Assembly: GCA_948474755.1 (NCBI GenBank)
Contig: CAOLHI010000391.1
Coordinates: 124,001 to 188,000 of the forward strand
DNA: 64,000 bases
Reading direction: 5' to 3'
Source of the DNA: Ctenosaura bakeri
Lineage: Eukaryota; Chordata; Lepidosauria; Squamata; Iguanidae
Position 1 is the first letter of the stretch; every line of letters starts with the position of its first letter. The notes beneath the pieces were generated by a model, which was not told where the DNA came from, searched no databases, and saw only the letters and a program-made list of their open reading frames with translations. The translations under genes were made by a program, and so were the position numbers. This document shows positions 34,443-45,700 of the stretch, piece after piece.

Positions 34443-36679
34443 AATCATAAGTATATATCACATGCAAACAAATTAAGTTGTCCCATATGCCCTGAAAATA
34501 ACAAACATTTCAGTTTAATGGTAAAACCAGATGCCTACCTCTCTGCTGGCTGGCCCTGGTTACTGCTGATGTGCAGCTTGCTTCCTTGAACACAACCCTT
34601 GCTTTCCTAAATATATGCTTGAAAACTCTAGTGAAAATTGCAGTGATTACTTACAGCCAAAGATGCTTAAGATATTGTATTTTTATTTAAATATTTATTA
34701 ATCTTTTTTTTAAAAAACTATAGGTCTCATAAAGCAGTGTGAAACAAACATTTTAAAAGTCTTAAAAACATATAAAAAGTAATTTAAAAAGTAATTTTTT
34801 TTAAAAAAGAATCATTTTTAAAATAATATTTGTATTGAAACACCAATTAAAAATACATAAAATAACACCTAAAGGAGTACATAACACTAAAACTTCTTTA
34901 GTTTTCAGGGCCATGGTATAATACAGTCTGTAAATGGGGGTGGGGGGGCTAGAAATTGGGTATAATGGGCATCAAAGCCTGTCTGAGTTGCCCACTGCTT
35001 TTTACAACCATGCTACAGATTTTTCTTTTAAAAAAAATTGAAACATCTTAACAAAATAAATTGTCGGTATCCACATTTAACAAATATGAAAATACAAACA
35101 TTATTTCTCATCATGACTTTCATTCACTATATGTCTAAAAATCTCTTTACCTTCTAATTTTCCAAAATTACTTTCTCAGTGACACTGAGAATAACAGAAA
35201 GAAAGAGGTCTCTTATGGGAGATTTAGAATTCTCTTGCTAAAAGAGAATGCTCACATCTTTCCAGTGCCCTTTTGGGCTCCTGCCACCAGGTAGAAAGAA
35301 AAGGAGAGTGATATTTGGCCCTTCTTTCTTTCTGTGTTTTGTTTTGAAAACATATGTTGCACCCATTTATGCAGGACAGGGAAAATCCAAGATCCAGTCT
35401 CTTCTTTTAAGGATGGAGTTCTTTCTACAGCCTTGGATGTGATGATCCATTGTACAGATCCATCTAATCCATCATATGGCCTTTGGGATTACCATCCCAT
35501 TGACCATACGATTACAGTGCAATGTATACAATCTGTACAAAGATTTCTGGCTCACCATTTGAGTGCTTATGATTAGTCAGTGTGTATGCCAGTTAGCTAT
35601 ATACCTCAGTGAGCAAAAAGATTGATACACAGTTGTTTACAGCACACCCCAAAAGTTAAGAAATCTCTCCAATTTGTAAATGATGGAGGATGGCATTTAC
35701 TTGGTGTATTGCATTATTATGAAATTTGAACCTGATGCATAAACCTGGTGCATAAACACAATTGAGGAGTTCCAATAGTATTCCAAGAAGGTACTAACAT
35801 TTGCCATGATACATTCAACAAGGATGAAAGGTTGTAGAATCTCCTGCTGTCTTTCAAGATGCTGGATTCCCATCAAAGCAAATTTGTTTTCATTGTCTTT
35901 CTGTCTACAATGACAGCTACATTTGGTAGTTTGTTATTTTAAGCTAATTACATACTTGTTGCATTATTTTGTGAAAATAGATGTATCTTCTTACCAAGAA
36001 ACTATGGACAACATCTTAATTTGCTGGTTACAGGATTAGTTTTGACAGTTACATTTACCTGTGTGCACCTGGAATGAGACAGGAGTTAATGATTTATGTT
36101 GGACACAGAGGATAGCTGCCTTTGTTGGAGCTGTGCCATAAGTTAGTGTCTGCCTCTGTGCCCTGTTGGGTCAAGACAACACATCAGTCAAGTGAGCCAC
36201 ATAAGTATATTATTTAGCACTTAAACTTATGTTTAAGAGCTATATGTGATTACTTCCTTGAGTCAACATTCCATTATATCACCAGTTCTGATTCATCTTG
36301 TTTCCTTGAAGAATTAACATTGATTGGATTCAAACAATAGCTGCACATGGGGTGTGCCAATTTTATCAACATTTGCTTACAATTTCTTTGCCTCCAGTGC
36401 AATAAAAACCACTCATTGTTGGGTGCTGAAAGAAAAATAACATGCCTTATTACAAAAATTAAATGATGGCCTTCCATATCTATCTCCTGTGAAGGCACAT
36501 AGTCCTTCAAAAGCATAAACTTGTGGTAAAGATGATGCATCCATAATGTGCTGTCTTATGCAAGAGCTTCAGGCAGAAGGTTAACTATAGAACTAATGGT
36601 TCTCTAGGAAGATGAGACAGTAAATTGGTAAGGGAGCCAAATCCAACAGATTGGTGTGGGGAGAGGGAACAGGAGTGAT
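34443..36679. other. Gene-free intergenic sequence
   Basis: A/T homopolymer patches lie at 34700-34860, possibly old poly(A)/poly(T) remnants. A G run lies at 34936-34948. No exon was recognised. Confidence 0.5.
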
Positions 36680-36689
36680 CAGTGATGTA

Positions 36690-36800
36690 TTTAAGTCTTT
36701 TAGTCCAAGTCTCAAGTCAAGTCTCAGGTCTTCAAGTTTCAAGTCAAGTCTCAAGTCCTTGAAGATACTTTCAAGTCAAGTATCGACTCAAGTCTCAAGT
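36690..36800. repeat. AAGTC-rich subterminal repeat, left side of the hAT-like element
   Basis: Closely spaced copies of caagtc/tcaagtc. A matching region lies at 37430-37545. In hAT elements such subterminal repeats are typical transposase-binding regions. That role is inferred here. Confidence 0.75.
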
Positions 36801-37429
36801 CTGGAATCCAACTTTATACCCCAATCTATATTCCAGAATTTCTGGACAGAGTCAAATAAAATCAGTTTTAACAATTTAAGCAGAATCGGCCCTCCACTGT
36901 AGCTTCGGAAGTGGGGAATAGGATCCTTCTCACTCCCCCTTCCCAAAGCTGGAGACTTTTGCGCCAATGGGCATAAAATTGTCTTTGGAAGTGGGAAATA
37001 AAATCCTTCTTACTTCCCATTTCTGAAGATGGAGGATTTTTCAGAAGTGGGGAATAGGATTCTTCTTACTTCCCATTACTGAAGCTTCAAAAGCTTTAGA
37101 AGGAAGGATCCTTCCTCCTCAAGCCTGTTGCCTAACACATTTGCTGTCCTCATCTGAGAAATGCACCCTGCACCCTGGGGGTGAGTCTTGTCTTCTGCTC
37201 TTAGGAAAAGTTTTAGAAGGCTCCCCCGATATTCAGCAGGGACAGATTGCTGAGTGGACCTCAAGCCCACCTCAATCCCATTGCCTAAGCCATTTGCTGT
37301 TCCCCTCTGAAAAATGTGCTCACACTTGAGACAGATTGAAAAGAGATGGAAGCATTGTTCAAGGTTGTAAGGTTTCTGGATGAATGTCTTATGTGACCAA
37401 ACCAAGGGCAGCAAGTCAGTCCCTAAAAA

Positions 37430-37545
37430 TATACAAGTCTCAAGTTGAGTCGAATCAGTGCATCATTTATTGCTAAGTCAAGTCTGAGTCAAGTCACTGA
37501 AGTGACTTAAGTCTGACTTGAGTCCAAGTCAGTCAACTTGAGTAT
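37430..37545. repeat. AAGTC-rich subterminal repeat, right side
   Basis: Copies of aagtcaagtctgagtcaagt and gacttgagtccaagtc, in both orientations, mirror the left side of the element. Confidence 0.75.
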
Positions 37546-37689
37546 ACGTCACTGGGAGTGATCTTCAAGTGTCCTTTATCAGGTTATATAGGTTTAAATC
37601 AACTGCCAGGATGAAATGTGTCTGGATGAACACAGCGCTAATCACACAGTCTTATACATGTCTATTTGGAAATAATTCATACTATGTGC

Positions 37690-37782
37690 AATAGGCAAAT
37701 CCCCTTTGAACAAACCTAGAAAACCCCACAATAGGTTTGCCTTGGGGCCGCCATAACAACTTGAAGGCACACAGCAACAAAT
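37690..37782 (+). mobile_element. SINE 3' fragment with BovB-like tail
   Basis: tttgaacaaacctagaaaac, cccacaataggtttgcc and aacttgaaggcacacagcaa form the 3' third of the tRNA-derived SINE. The head is absent. Confidence 0.82.
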
Positions 37783-38025
37783 GATCAGAACAGCTTATTT
37801 CCAGGCATATCTATATGGGTTTGTATTCTAAAACATTTACCAAGATAATGCCAATTCAGCCATCATCATGAGCCTGTGGGGACAAAAATGAACAATATAG
37901 GTGGCAGCACATGCCACAGATTTTCCTAGCACCCTTATCTTTCTTCACTCAATTTCAACTTCTGAGGGGGACTACATAAATGTGCTTAGCAGGCTCCATT
38001 GTGAATGTGTTTAACAGGCTCCAGT

Positions 38026-38249
38026 GGCCTCTTTCACATGACACAGTTATAGCAGTATGATTCCACTTTAACTGTCATGGTAACATCTTGTGGAATCCTG
38101 GGATTTGCAGTTTAGGGAAGAGTATTTAGAAATGTTTGCCAGAGAGTGCCAGTGCCTCACCAAACTAACAGTTTTAGGACTCCATAGGATCTGATCCTGG
38201 CAATTAAAGTAGAATCATAGTGCCATAACTGTGTAGTGTAGAAAGGCTC
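38026..38249. mobile_element. Palindromic MITE, diverged
   Basis: ggcctctttcacatgacaca at the left, tggaatcctgggatttgcag and ccagagagtgcc in the middle, and cataactgtgtagtgtagaa aggctcc at the right. Older than the copies at 25693 and 51599. Confidence 0.75.
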
Positions 38250-38516
38250 CATAATGTGATCAGGAACTTTGTTTGTTGAGGGCTCCAAATCACAAATGAG
38301 CATCTAAGCTTATTTACCAAAACATGGGTAGACATCCTCTACATGTACCCAGGTTGCCGCAGAACAACAGGTGGGGGCAGAGAGAATTACACATGCCTCG
38401 TTCATCCTCTGTCCCTACTTTTAACATTCATATAGTTGTGTTAATGCCTGCATACAGCTACTGTCTTGTTCTTGTCCTAGTTCAGATCTTAAACAATATA
38501 GAGAATATGTGGATGT

Positions 38517-38572
38517 CAGAGAGAGAGAGAGAGAGAGTGAAAGAGAAAGAGAGAGAGGGAGGCGGGGGAGAG
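38517..38572. repeat. (GA)n-rich microsatellite
   Basis: Sixteen bases of pure GA, then interrupted GA/GGA units. Confidence 0.9.
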
Positions 38573-39135
38573 ATTGCTGGTGCAAACATTCCAAAATGCT
38601 ATCATGGGCAAACACTTCTTTGCCTTCAGTTCATTCACATACGTCTGTGCAAACTCTATGCAGGCTGAAGCATCAAAAATAGAATATCTGGGGGTAAGGA
38701 CAGAAGAAAACTGGAAGTTCAGCTGGTTATTGGGAAAGAGACCTAAAGAGAAATAATCTGGTTCAAGTTTAGTGAGGGGGAAACCTATGCTGGAAAGTGT
38801 AATAAATTATTAGCTCTTAAATTGACTGTCAAAGGAAAACAATTACTATTGAAAGTTACCTAATCACAGTTACACAGGTAACGGGAAAGAGAACAAGAGG
38901 TGGGAACAGGAAAGAAGGTAGGAGGACAGCCCAGTTGGAAGGTTGGTAGCCGTTAATACTGGCCTGCTCCAAGGATAAAAAGTATGGAGACTTGAAAAAA
39001 ATGGAAGAATTCCAGACCACAGCACCTTAAAAAGAATGCAACACGATTTGCTGGTCAATTGGTTGTTGGAATTTTCTGTCAGTCCCCGTGCCTGGAGAGA
39101 CAAATGACAAAACCAATAAAGGAATATATTACGGA

Positions 39136-39332
39136 GGTTGTGGTGAAGTGGGCTTCAAGTCCCCACTAAGCCGTGGAAACCCTCTGGGTGACCTTGGGCA
39201 AGTCACGCTCTCACAGCATTAGTTGTAGGCAACGACAACCCTCCTCTGAACAAATCCTGCCAAGAAACCCCCATGATAAGTTCACCTTAGGGTCACCATA
39301 AGTCAGAAATGACTTGAAGGTGCCCACCAGCA
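39136..39332 (+). mobile_element. tRNA-derived SINE with BovB-like tail, 5'-truncated
   Basis: caagtccccactaagccgtg, ctgggtgaccttgggcaagt, cctcctctgaacaaatcctg, ggtcaccataagtcagaaat and the tail gacttgaaggtgcccacc. Confidence 0.87.
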
Positions 39333-39395
39333 TTACAGAAGTGAATAATCATCTGTGGAAGAAGAACCAAAGCTTAGAAAGATACTTTTAAAAAG

Positions 39396-40150
39396 TACTT
39401 CAGTTAATGAAGCCTCTGACAATGAAACTTCTTTTTTTACAAACTTTAAAAAGTGGTAAAAGTAAAATAAAAAATGCTCAGACCACTTTTTCTTCTCAAC
39501 TTTTGTCTAGATGGAAGATTTTCATCAGCATTAGCACTGGGTAGATGGTGAAGCAGCAGAAGCACAGGCTTTCAGTGTTGGTGTGCAGCTGTGTGTCTGC
39601 AGGAAACAATGCAATAAAGACAGCTTAAGCTGGAAAAGAGTGGGATTCCACTGTAACTCATCCTGCTGTAGCTGCATGATCCTTCCTACAATAGGCAAAG
39701 TAAACAGCAGCTGCCTCCAGAATACCTTACCGAGCTTGCATGAACAGCAAAACAGAGAGAAAAGCAGAGAGCAGATGTCTGCCTAACGAGCTACCTCCAA
39801 CTTGTTAAAAACATAGATAAAAAGTACAGAAGAAATTTGTCTACCAAAATAAAATCATAAGAAAAGCAGAGGTGACGAAAAAAAATCCCTGGATATATTT
39901 TGAAAGAAGGTCTCAAGAGGTCTAAAAATATTTTGCTTACCTACACAAGGCTTACCTGACCTTGTTGTTGCATTCTGCATGTGTATTCTATTAGTTGTGA
40001 ATGAAAAGTTTTCTGAAACATGCTTTTCTTTTTTGGGGGGCGGGGTTCAGAACATAACCCTATTCTTTCCACGTTATTTCTGCCTCTGGTACCAAATTTT
40101 CTGTTAAAGAAGTGATGCCCAGGAACATATCTACCCCCTTAACTGGGGTA
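39396..40150 (+). repeat. Unclassified repeat family C, copy 1 (about 0.75 kb)
   Basis: It aligns end to end with 56320-56990 in the same orientation. Shared blocks are aagcctctgacaatgaaact, gcaatgcaataaagacagct, accaaaataaaatcataaga, ggcttacctgaccttgttgt and attctttccacgttatttct. It contains an internal AATAAAG and no open frame. The size and poly(A)-signal position would fit a solo LTR, but TG…CA ends are not evident, so class is open. Confidence 0.6.
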
Positions 40151-40520
40151 TATCTTTAATTAGTTCCAGATATATTTCCCAAGAACAATCCACAGTCGAT
40201 TCCCATTTCTCAAAAGTAATTGAAAGGTCATTTTGTTGTTACTTAAAATATCTAAAGATTACAAGTTATGGCACCAAGCATACTTGCTTTCTGTCTGTCT
40301 TGTTCAAGCCCCACATGATAACTTGAGGCTGCCTTTGGATACATGAGCCAGGACGTGAATCAAATTATGTTTCTCCTCTGCTCTTTAGTGAGGTTGTACC
40401 CCAAGAACTTGAAAAGTAACTAAAAGGTTACAGTGTAACTTAGTTATTCCTTACTGCAAACAAAGGAATTATTACAAGTTGCTAATTACATCTAGTTTTA
40501 TATGCTATATATTCCACTTT

Positions 40521-41164
40521 GGCCATTTCTGCTCTAGAGGCCATTAGCACATTATAATGTTATAATGGCAGCATCACTATTCACACAATGCTGTCGAGTT
40601 AGGGATGCTCTTTTGCATACCTTTCTCCCTTAAGTGGATGGGTAGTAGTATTACCACCAGTGCTCCTTCCACATTACAGCATCCTTGGCCACTCCCGTGC
40701 TCTGCCTTCACCCTGCCCCACCACCCCTGATTGGGCAGTGATTTATTTTTTTTTTGGAAGCTGTACTAACACAGCAATGTTGTAAAAGCATAACATGGCA
40801 GTACACTGTTGTTTAAAAATGTATTTAAAAAATAAAAAGTTTTGCCTCAAAGGAGACATTTAAAATAAACAGGGAGAGGTGATAGGAAGTTACTATGCCA
40901 TGGGAATTGCTGAGGGAGGGATGAGCTGGGCACTACCACAGCCTGCCCACTGCTGGATTTGCCATAACAGGAAGCATTATCAAGTGCTATAATGATGCCA
41001 CTGATGGGACTGAAGCATTATAGGAGGCTCTTAATGGATTTTTTTTCTGGAAATAGAACATGGCAATTTGGTTGGGGACCGGATATCAGCTGGATAGCGG
41101 TGAAGTTGTGCAGAGGCACAGCTCCACTGCTATAGCGTTATTGTGACATCGTGCAAAAATGGCC
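40521..41164. mobile_element. 644-bp MITE with TTT target duplication
   Basis: The ends GGCCATTTCTGC and GTGCAAAAATGGCC are inverted. TTT lies on both sides (40518-40520 and 41165-41167). The interior has an A/T-rich core and no coding capacity. It shares ends with the other GGCC elements but the interior is unrelated. Confidence 0.85.
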
Positions 41165-41167
41165 TTT

Positions 41168-41250
41168 GTGAGGAATTTGTAATTTGTAATTACTGTAATA
41201 TCTGTAATGTATCTGTATACTGTAATACTATATCTGTAATTACAGTTAAT
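41168..41250. repeat. Degenerate TGTAAT-rich low-complexity stretch
   Basis: ttgtaatttgtaattactgt and related words repeat directly after the MITE's right end. Confidence 0.75.
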
Positions 41251-41374
41251 GTATGCCATCCTGACAAACAGAACTGTCTATAATCAACTTGTTCATTGCT
41301 GACAAAGTTATTCAGATTAAAGTTGCATGTTACATAATGACAAATGTTGATTTTGTCTTACTATATATGCATGC

Positions 41375-41773
41375 CTGGGCTCTAAGATCCCTGGGGGCGG
41401 CCCTTCTCTGGACTCACTGCCTCCCTGTACACGTTTGATAGGAATGCAGGAGGGGCCCTTCTTGATGATTGATCCCAGTCTTTGGAACTCCCTCCCTAGG
41501 GAGCCTGGGGTGGCTTTCTCCCTGCTGTTCTTTCACTGGCAAATGAGGAATGGATTGCTAGGGCTTTTAATAATATGATGTTTTATTGTTTTTTGTTTTT
41601 AATTGATTTCTTTTAAATGTTTTAATTTTATGGGTAAGTTAATTGTATTTTAATAATAACTTTTTATATGTTTTTATTCATGACCTTGTAAATGCTTTTA
41701 ACCATTTCTTAAAAAGTTTCCTTGAGTCTCAGTATTGGGGAAAAAAGAACAACAGGAACAACAACAACAACAA
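41375..41773 (+). mobile_element. L2/CR1-like LINE 3' end with (AAC)n tail
   Basis: tttggaactccctccctagg encodes the FGTP/WNSLP-type ORF2 end. An A/T-rich 3' UTR follows, with ttccttgagtctcagtattg, then aacaacaacaacaacaa at 41755-41772. It is a relic like that at 16550. Confidence 0.72.
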
Positions 41774-42869
41774 GTTAAATATCATTTCCTTGTACAAAAT
41801 TACTAACTGAAGAAAATGAACAGCCTGACTTGTTTCAACAGAGTATAATGACATACTTTCCATGATGTCTATGCAAAACAGAATCATCTGTTAAATCTAG
41901 TTCACTAAGAATGAAATGTTCCTTTTTCCAAACAGTAAAGCAAGATCAATAGAGCTCTTGTGTCACATACTAGCCTATTATGCTTAAGCCATGGTGATGC
42001 CTAAACTGTGCATTGTTGGTTAGTGGTTTTCATGGCTAGTATTAATCAAGGAGGACCTGCAACAAAATGTTCCCATTCTGGGTTCCTGCCAGCTACCCAT
42101 GCTTTCTTTCAAGATACTCTATTCCAGGCCCCAGTCCTCCTCTGTAACAACTAGTCAGTGTTCCATGGTTCCTGAATATATTGGGAGCTCATTTGGCTGA
42201 TTAGGGCATGGTGGCAACCAAAGGTGTGCACCAATAGGCCAATATGGCCTATCATGTCCACAGAGGCATTGGGATGGGGGGCTGTTGGCCAGAGTGGAAA
42301 TTGTGCAGGTAGAGAGGTGAAATGGGATTTGGCGTGGGTAGAGTTCTCCACATTCCTCAGGGACCCGCTAGCCTCCTCCTCCTGGGACTATCTCAGGTTC
42401 TGATAGATAAAAAGATAGATAGCTTCCTCCTACAATTTTTGTACTGCTGTATATCTTGGAATTTATCTTCCCTGAAGCCTGCTAATCCCTTCCTTGTGTG
42501 TGTGTGTGTGTGTGTGATGCCATTTTGGTGAACTAAGTATTTCTATTCAAGTGTGCATTACTAGTATATAAGAGGTTAAAAATACTTTTTGATAATTGTT
42601 TCTCTAACTGAATCAAGAGTGAGAAGCAATAATGCTAAAAATTCAACTGGTCTGATAAAATATAATCAGATTTTCATAAAGGTTAGAACTTATCTAGAAT
42701 GCATGGTTGTTAAGGAGTCATGTTTCCTATAGGAGAATGCCCAGTGCAAGGGATGTGAACCCAGACTGAATTCTGTGTCTTGATCATGTGTCTTGATAAA
42801 AAAGGGAAAGTATAACAGCAGTGTAGATGAAGAAAGAAGTTTATATTAAAATTCAGTATTGTTCTGTTA
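41774..42869. other. Gene-free intergenic sequence
   Basis: Only a TG microsatellite (42495-42516) stands out. No exon was recognised. Confidence 0.5.
42495..42516. repeat. (TG)n microsatellite
   Basis: Eleven TG units without interruption. Confidence 0.9.
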
Positions 42870-43057
42870 TATAGGGTTGTCAGAGTGAAAACTGGAGAGG
42901 GTTTCTCCATCTTTGATGGTTGTACAGAAAAGGGAATTTCAGTAGGTATTGCTTGTCATGCAACAAGGTGACAAGCAACACTCGCTGAAGTCCTTTCATC
43001 TGCATAACTATTAAATGTACAGGAGCTATCTCCAGTTTTCGCTCTAGTAACCCTATA
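42870..43057. mobile_element. 188-bp MITE with 29-bp inverted ends and TGTTA target duplication
   Basis: The left TATAGGGTTGTCAGAG … and the complement of the right end (TATAGGGTTACTAGAG …) match at 25 of 29 positions, including GAAAACTGGAGA. TGTTA lies on both sides (42865-42869 and 43058-43062). The ends differ from the GGCC and CAG elements, so it is a separate family. A 5-bp duplication fits a hAT5-like element, though that class is inferred. Confidence 0.9.
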
Positions 43058-43318
43058 TGTTAGATAGGCAAATCTATTGGAGCATAATTAACCTGTTGGA
43101 CTAATTGTAGTTGTTGAAAACCAGCTAAGTAGACATTCTACAGTTTAACTAAGTTGTGGTTTGCATCCACAGAAATAACTAAGTTTATCTGTGAGCAAGC
43201 GCACATTGTGGACCTTTCAAAATAGCACATTGTGAGTCTTTCTAAAATGTCTATGATTGCTATCCACAAAGGACTAACTAGCAGGTAGAGAGTTGTCAGG
43301 TCAGGACTATTCCAGGCT

Positions 43319-43365
<47 letters not shown>

Positions 43366-44344
43366 TTCGTTCTATTGAATTAGTCTACTGACCATTCCGA
43401 ACAATTACAAAAGATAAAAACAATACAGTTATAAACACTACAGTAGAATGAAAACGTTGCCATGTCACATTATGTTAAGGTTACATTGAACCAAAATAAA
43501 AGCATGCCATCCAATCACAACATACTGGCATCCCCCCCCCCGATATTTACAACAGTCATTTGATTCTCCACCTTTAGATACTCTGGTCTCTGAATCCCAT
43601 CAGATAGTTTTGTGCAGAAACAAACTGTTTCTGACTGAGGAGTTTGCCCTCCCTAATTCCTTTCAAGCTTTACCAAGTAAAACACAATTGGGGATACTGG
43701 AAAGGCTAAATCTCTTGTTCAATTACGTGAAGAAAATACAATCAGAAGAGGCCTTGGCTAAGTGAGGTATAAAGGAACCAGCAATCAATGAGAAGACATA
43801 CTGTGTAGTACTTAAAGAGAACAGTTGAGATTGGTGGTTTGCAGTTAATTAAAAGTAACAATTCTGAGCTAAAACATCAAAAGTGTGTGCATCAGAATAA
43901 TTCAAAACTGGCAAGGCATGAGGTATTTAGATGATAGAGAGCTAGGTTTGTCTATTCCTCTTAATGTTCTTGTGTACCCCATGGTGGGTATCATACACCC
44001 ATAAGAACAAATGTGAGTGCATTAAGTCCTGACAAGGATAAACTGGTATGTTTAGATCTGAGAACCCTCATCTTGAATACCCTGAAAGGCAGGATCACCT
44101 GGGATGAAATAGCATCCCTTTGGGAATTCAGTGAGAGGACTTGTCTCTAGTTGGTCTGCTGTGACAAGCATATTCTTACAGTCCATACTATCTCTAGCTT
44201 TGTGGGCTAAACTTCTTTCTTGGAATATTGCTGGTTTGTTGTACCTCACACAGCCTATACCTCTCCTGATTGTATTTTCTTGAAGTAACTGGACAAGAGA
44301 TTTAGCCTTCCCAGAATATAAACCTGTCAACAGGGTGAAAACGT
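43058..44344. other. Gene-free intergenic sequence
   Basis: It contains the GATA array at 43321-43365 and a run of about 11 C at 43529-43539. No gene was recognised. Confidence 0.5.
43321..43365. repeat. (GATA)n microsatellite
   Basis: About 11 uninterrupted GATA units. Confidence 0.95.
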
Positions 44345-45700
44345 GACAAAATTCTTATTCAACTTTTATATCATTGCCCTTCAAGAAACATGGCTTACAA
44401 GCAATACTAATATGCTCCCCAGTTGTAAAATTTGATCTGAATCTACATACAAAATAAAGGATAAAGAAAGAGCAGTGCTCTTTAAAGGGAATTTTCGTAA
44501 AGGAAGGTTTGGGTTATGTTGGGGATCTGGTTTCAGATATTGTGAGTCCCCCAAATTCTGTTGTAGCCAGGTTGAAGACTTCTAATCTGTATAACTATCA
44601 ATACTACCAGTTAATTCCCAGTGCCACACTAACGATATATGGGTTTTGTAGGAACAAATGATAGAGGACCTAAACCTAAAATCCCCTAACTCCCTGATTT
44701 TCTTGATGGATGACCTTAATGCTAGAATAGGCCCCCACAACAGCACAGTCAGCAATGAAGTGGGGTAAAGCAAGCTGAGAGCCAATGTGATGTAGTGGTT
44801 TGAGCATTGAACTAGAACCCTGGAGACCAGGGTTTGATTCCCTTCTTGGTCATGGAAACCCACTGGGTGACATTGGGCACATCATACTCTCTCAGCCCCC
44901 AGAAACCCCCGTGATAGGTTTGCCTTAGGGTCACCATAAGTTGGAAATTACTTGAAGGCACACAACAACAACAATGTAAACTGAACTACGAGAGTTGTGT
45001 TATTGGTCAACTAATGTTGAAAAACGTTAACAAAGCAGGGTGGCGTTTGTTGGAATTAACATGTAAACAGGTCTTCGGGTTCTTGGGCCTTAATGATCTT
45101 AGGTTCCCCCATCCATATCCAGAATTGACACATTCTGCTGGCAGTGTCATAAGCTATATCTGTGTCTCCTGTCAAAGTGGCCATTTGTTTTAATATATAA
45201 CAGTAAATGTAAGAAAAGAAAGTGATCACCAGCCAACATCATCTCAGTTAGTTATAGATTCAGATCAGAGACCAGTGACCTACAATGATAAATGCATTAC
45301 AAGTAGGTTAAACATAGTACATGAGAAATGGTTACATTTGCACCAAGTGGAGACTTTAAACCTCAAGGGTTTTTTGAATTCATGTAATGGTAGAACACTG
45401 AGAGATATGGTTTGTGATCTGGATGCAAAGACTGACTTTGTTATCTTTTCACTTCAGACAATATGTCTTCAGATCAAAGCTTGGTTATCAACTAAAGCCA
45501 GTTGTAGTAGTCCTAGGGATATAAAACCAACTTGGTTTGATATAGATTGCAGAACAATGAGGAAATATCTGAGATTCCTCCCCTTTGCCCTGAAGACTAG
45601 GGAAGAGGGGTCAGGCCCTGAGAATCTGGTCCAGGCCTTCAAATTGAAAACTCTGGTTGTTTACTAATTCCATAAGGTGCTGAGGAGAATTTGTTAAAAA
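44345..45700 (+). pseudogene. Decayed LINE ORF2 endonuclease region, split by a SINE
   Basis: In + frames with frameshifts one reads FYIIALQETWLTS (the early APE-endonuclease motif xxLQETWL), then SLIFLMDDLNARIG (GDFNARxG-like), then after the SINE a RFPHPYPELTHSAGSVISYI segment and RKESDHQPTSSQLVIDSD (SDHxP motif). Further on a 130-codon open stretch at 45275-45667 includes KPTWFDIDCRTMRK, as in the linker before the reverse transcriptase. The order fits an APE-type non-LTR retrotransposon. The clade is not assigned. Many stops and frameshifts; no function. Confidence 0.75.
44777..44974 (+). mobile_element. Full-length tRNA-derived SINE inserted in a LINE relic
   Basis: Starts gagagccaatgtgatgtagt (A box region), B box ccagggtttgattccc, body catggaaacccactgggtga, tail gtcaccataagttggaaatt … cacacaacaacaacaa. 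It sits between the DDLNARIG part and the RFPHPYPELTHS part of the LINE endonuclease, so it landed inside that element. Confidence 0.92.

Larger units (their letters stand above)
36680..37554. mobile_element. 875-bp hAT-like non-autonomous transposon, perfect 8-bp target duplication
   Basis: The start CAGTGATGTATTTAAGTC and the end (complement CAGTGACGTATACTCAAG) are imperfect inverted repeats. The flanks at 36672-36679 and 37555-37562 are identical: GGAGTGAT. The subterminal regions are built of caagtctcaagtcaagtc-type repeats on both sides. The centre has internal tandem copies: a gaagtggggaatagg block three times (about 36908, 36978 and 37040) and a cctaa…catttgctgt block twice (about 37130 and 37284). 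No transposase was seen. CAG ends with 8-bp duplications are the hAT signature. Confidence 0.93.

Noticed and set aside
36690..37545. CRISPR-like array from the repeated AAGTC words
   Set aside because: Repeats are short, irregular and in both orientations inside a eukaryotic transposon.
21002..43365. The two (GATA)n arrays as evidence of a shared duplication
   Set aside because: Flanks of the arrays do not match; GATA arrays arise independently and often.
44777..44860. tRNA gene
   Set aside because: A/B-box-like words belong to the SINE head; no cloverleaf with intact arms is seen.
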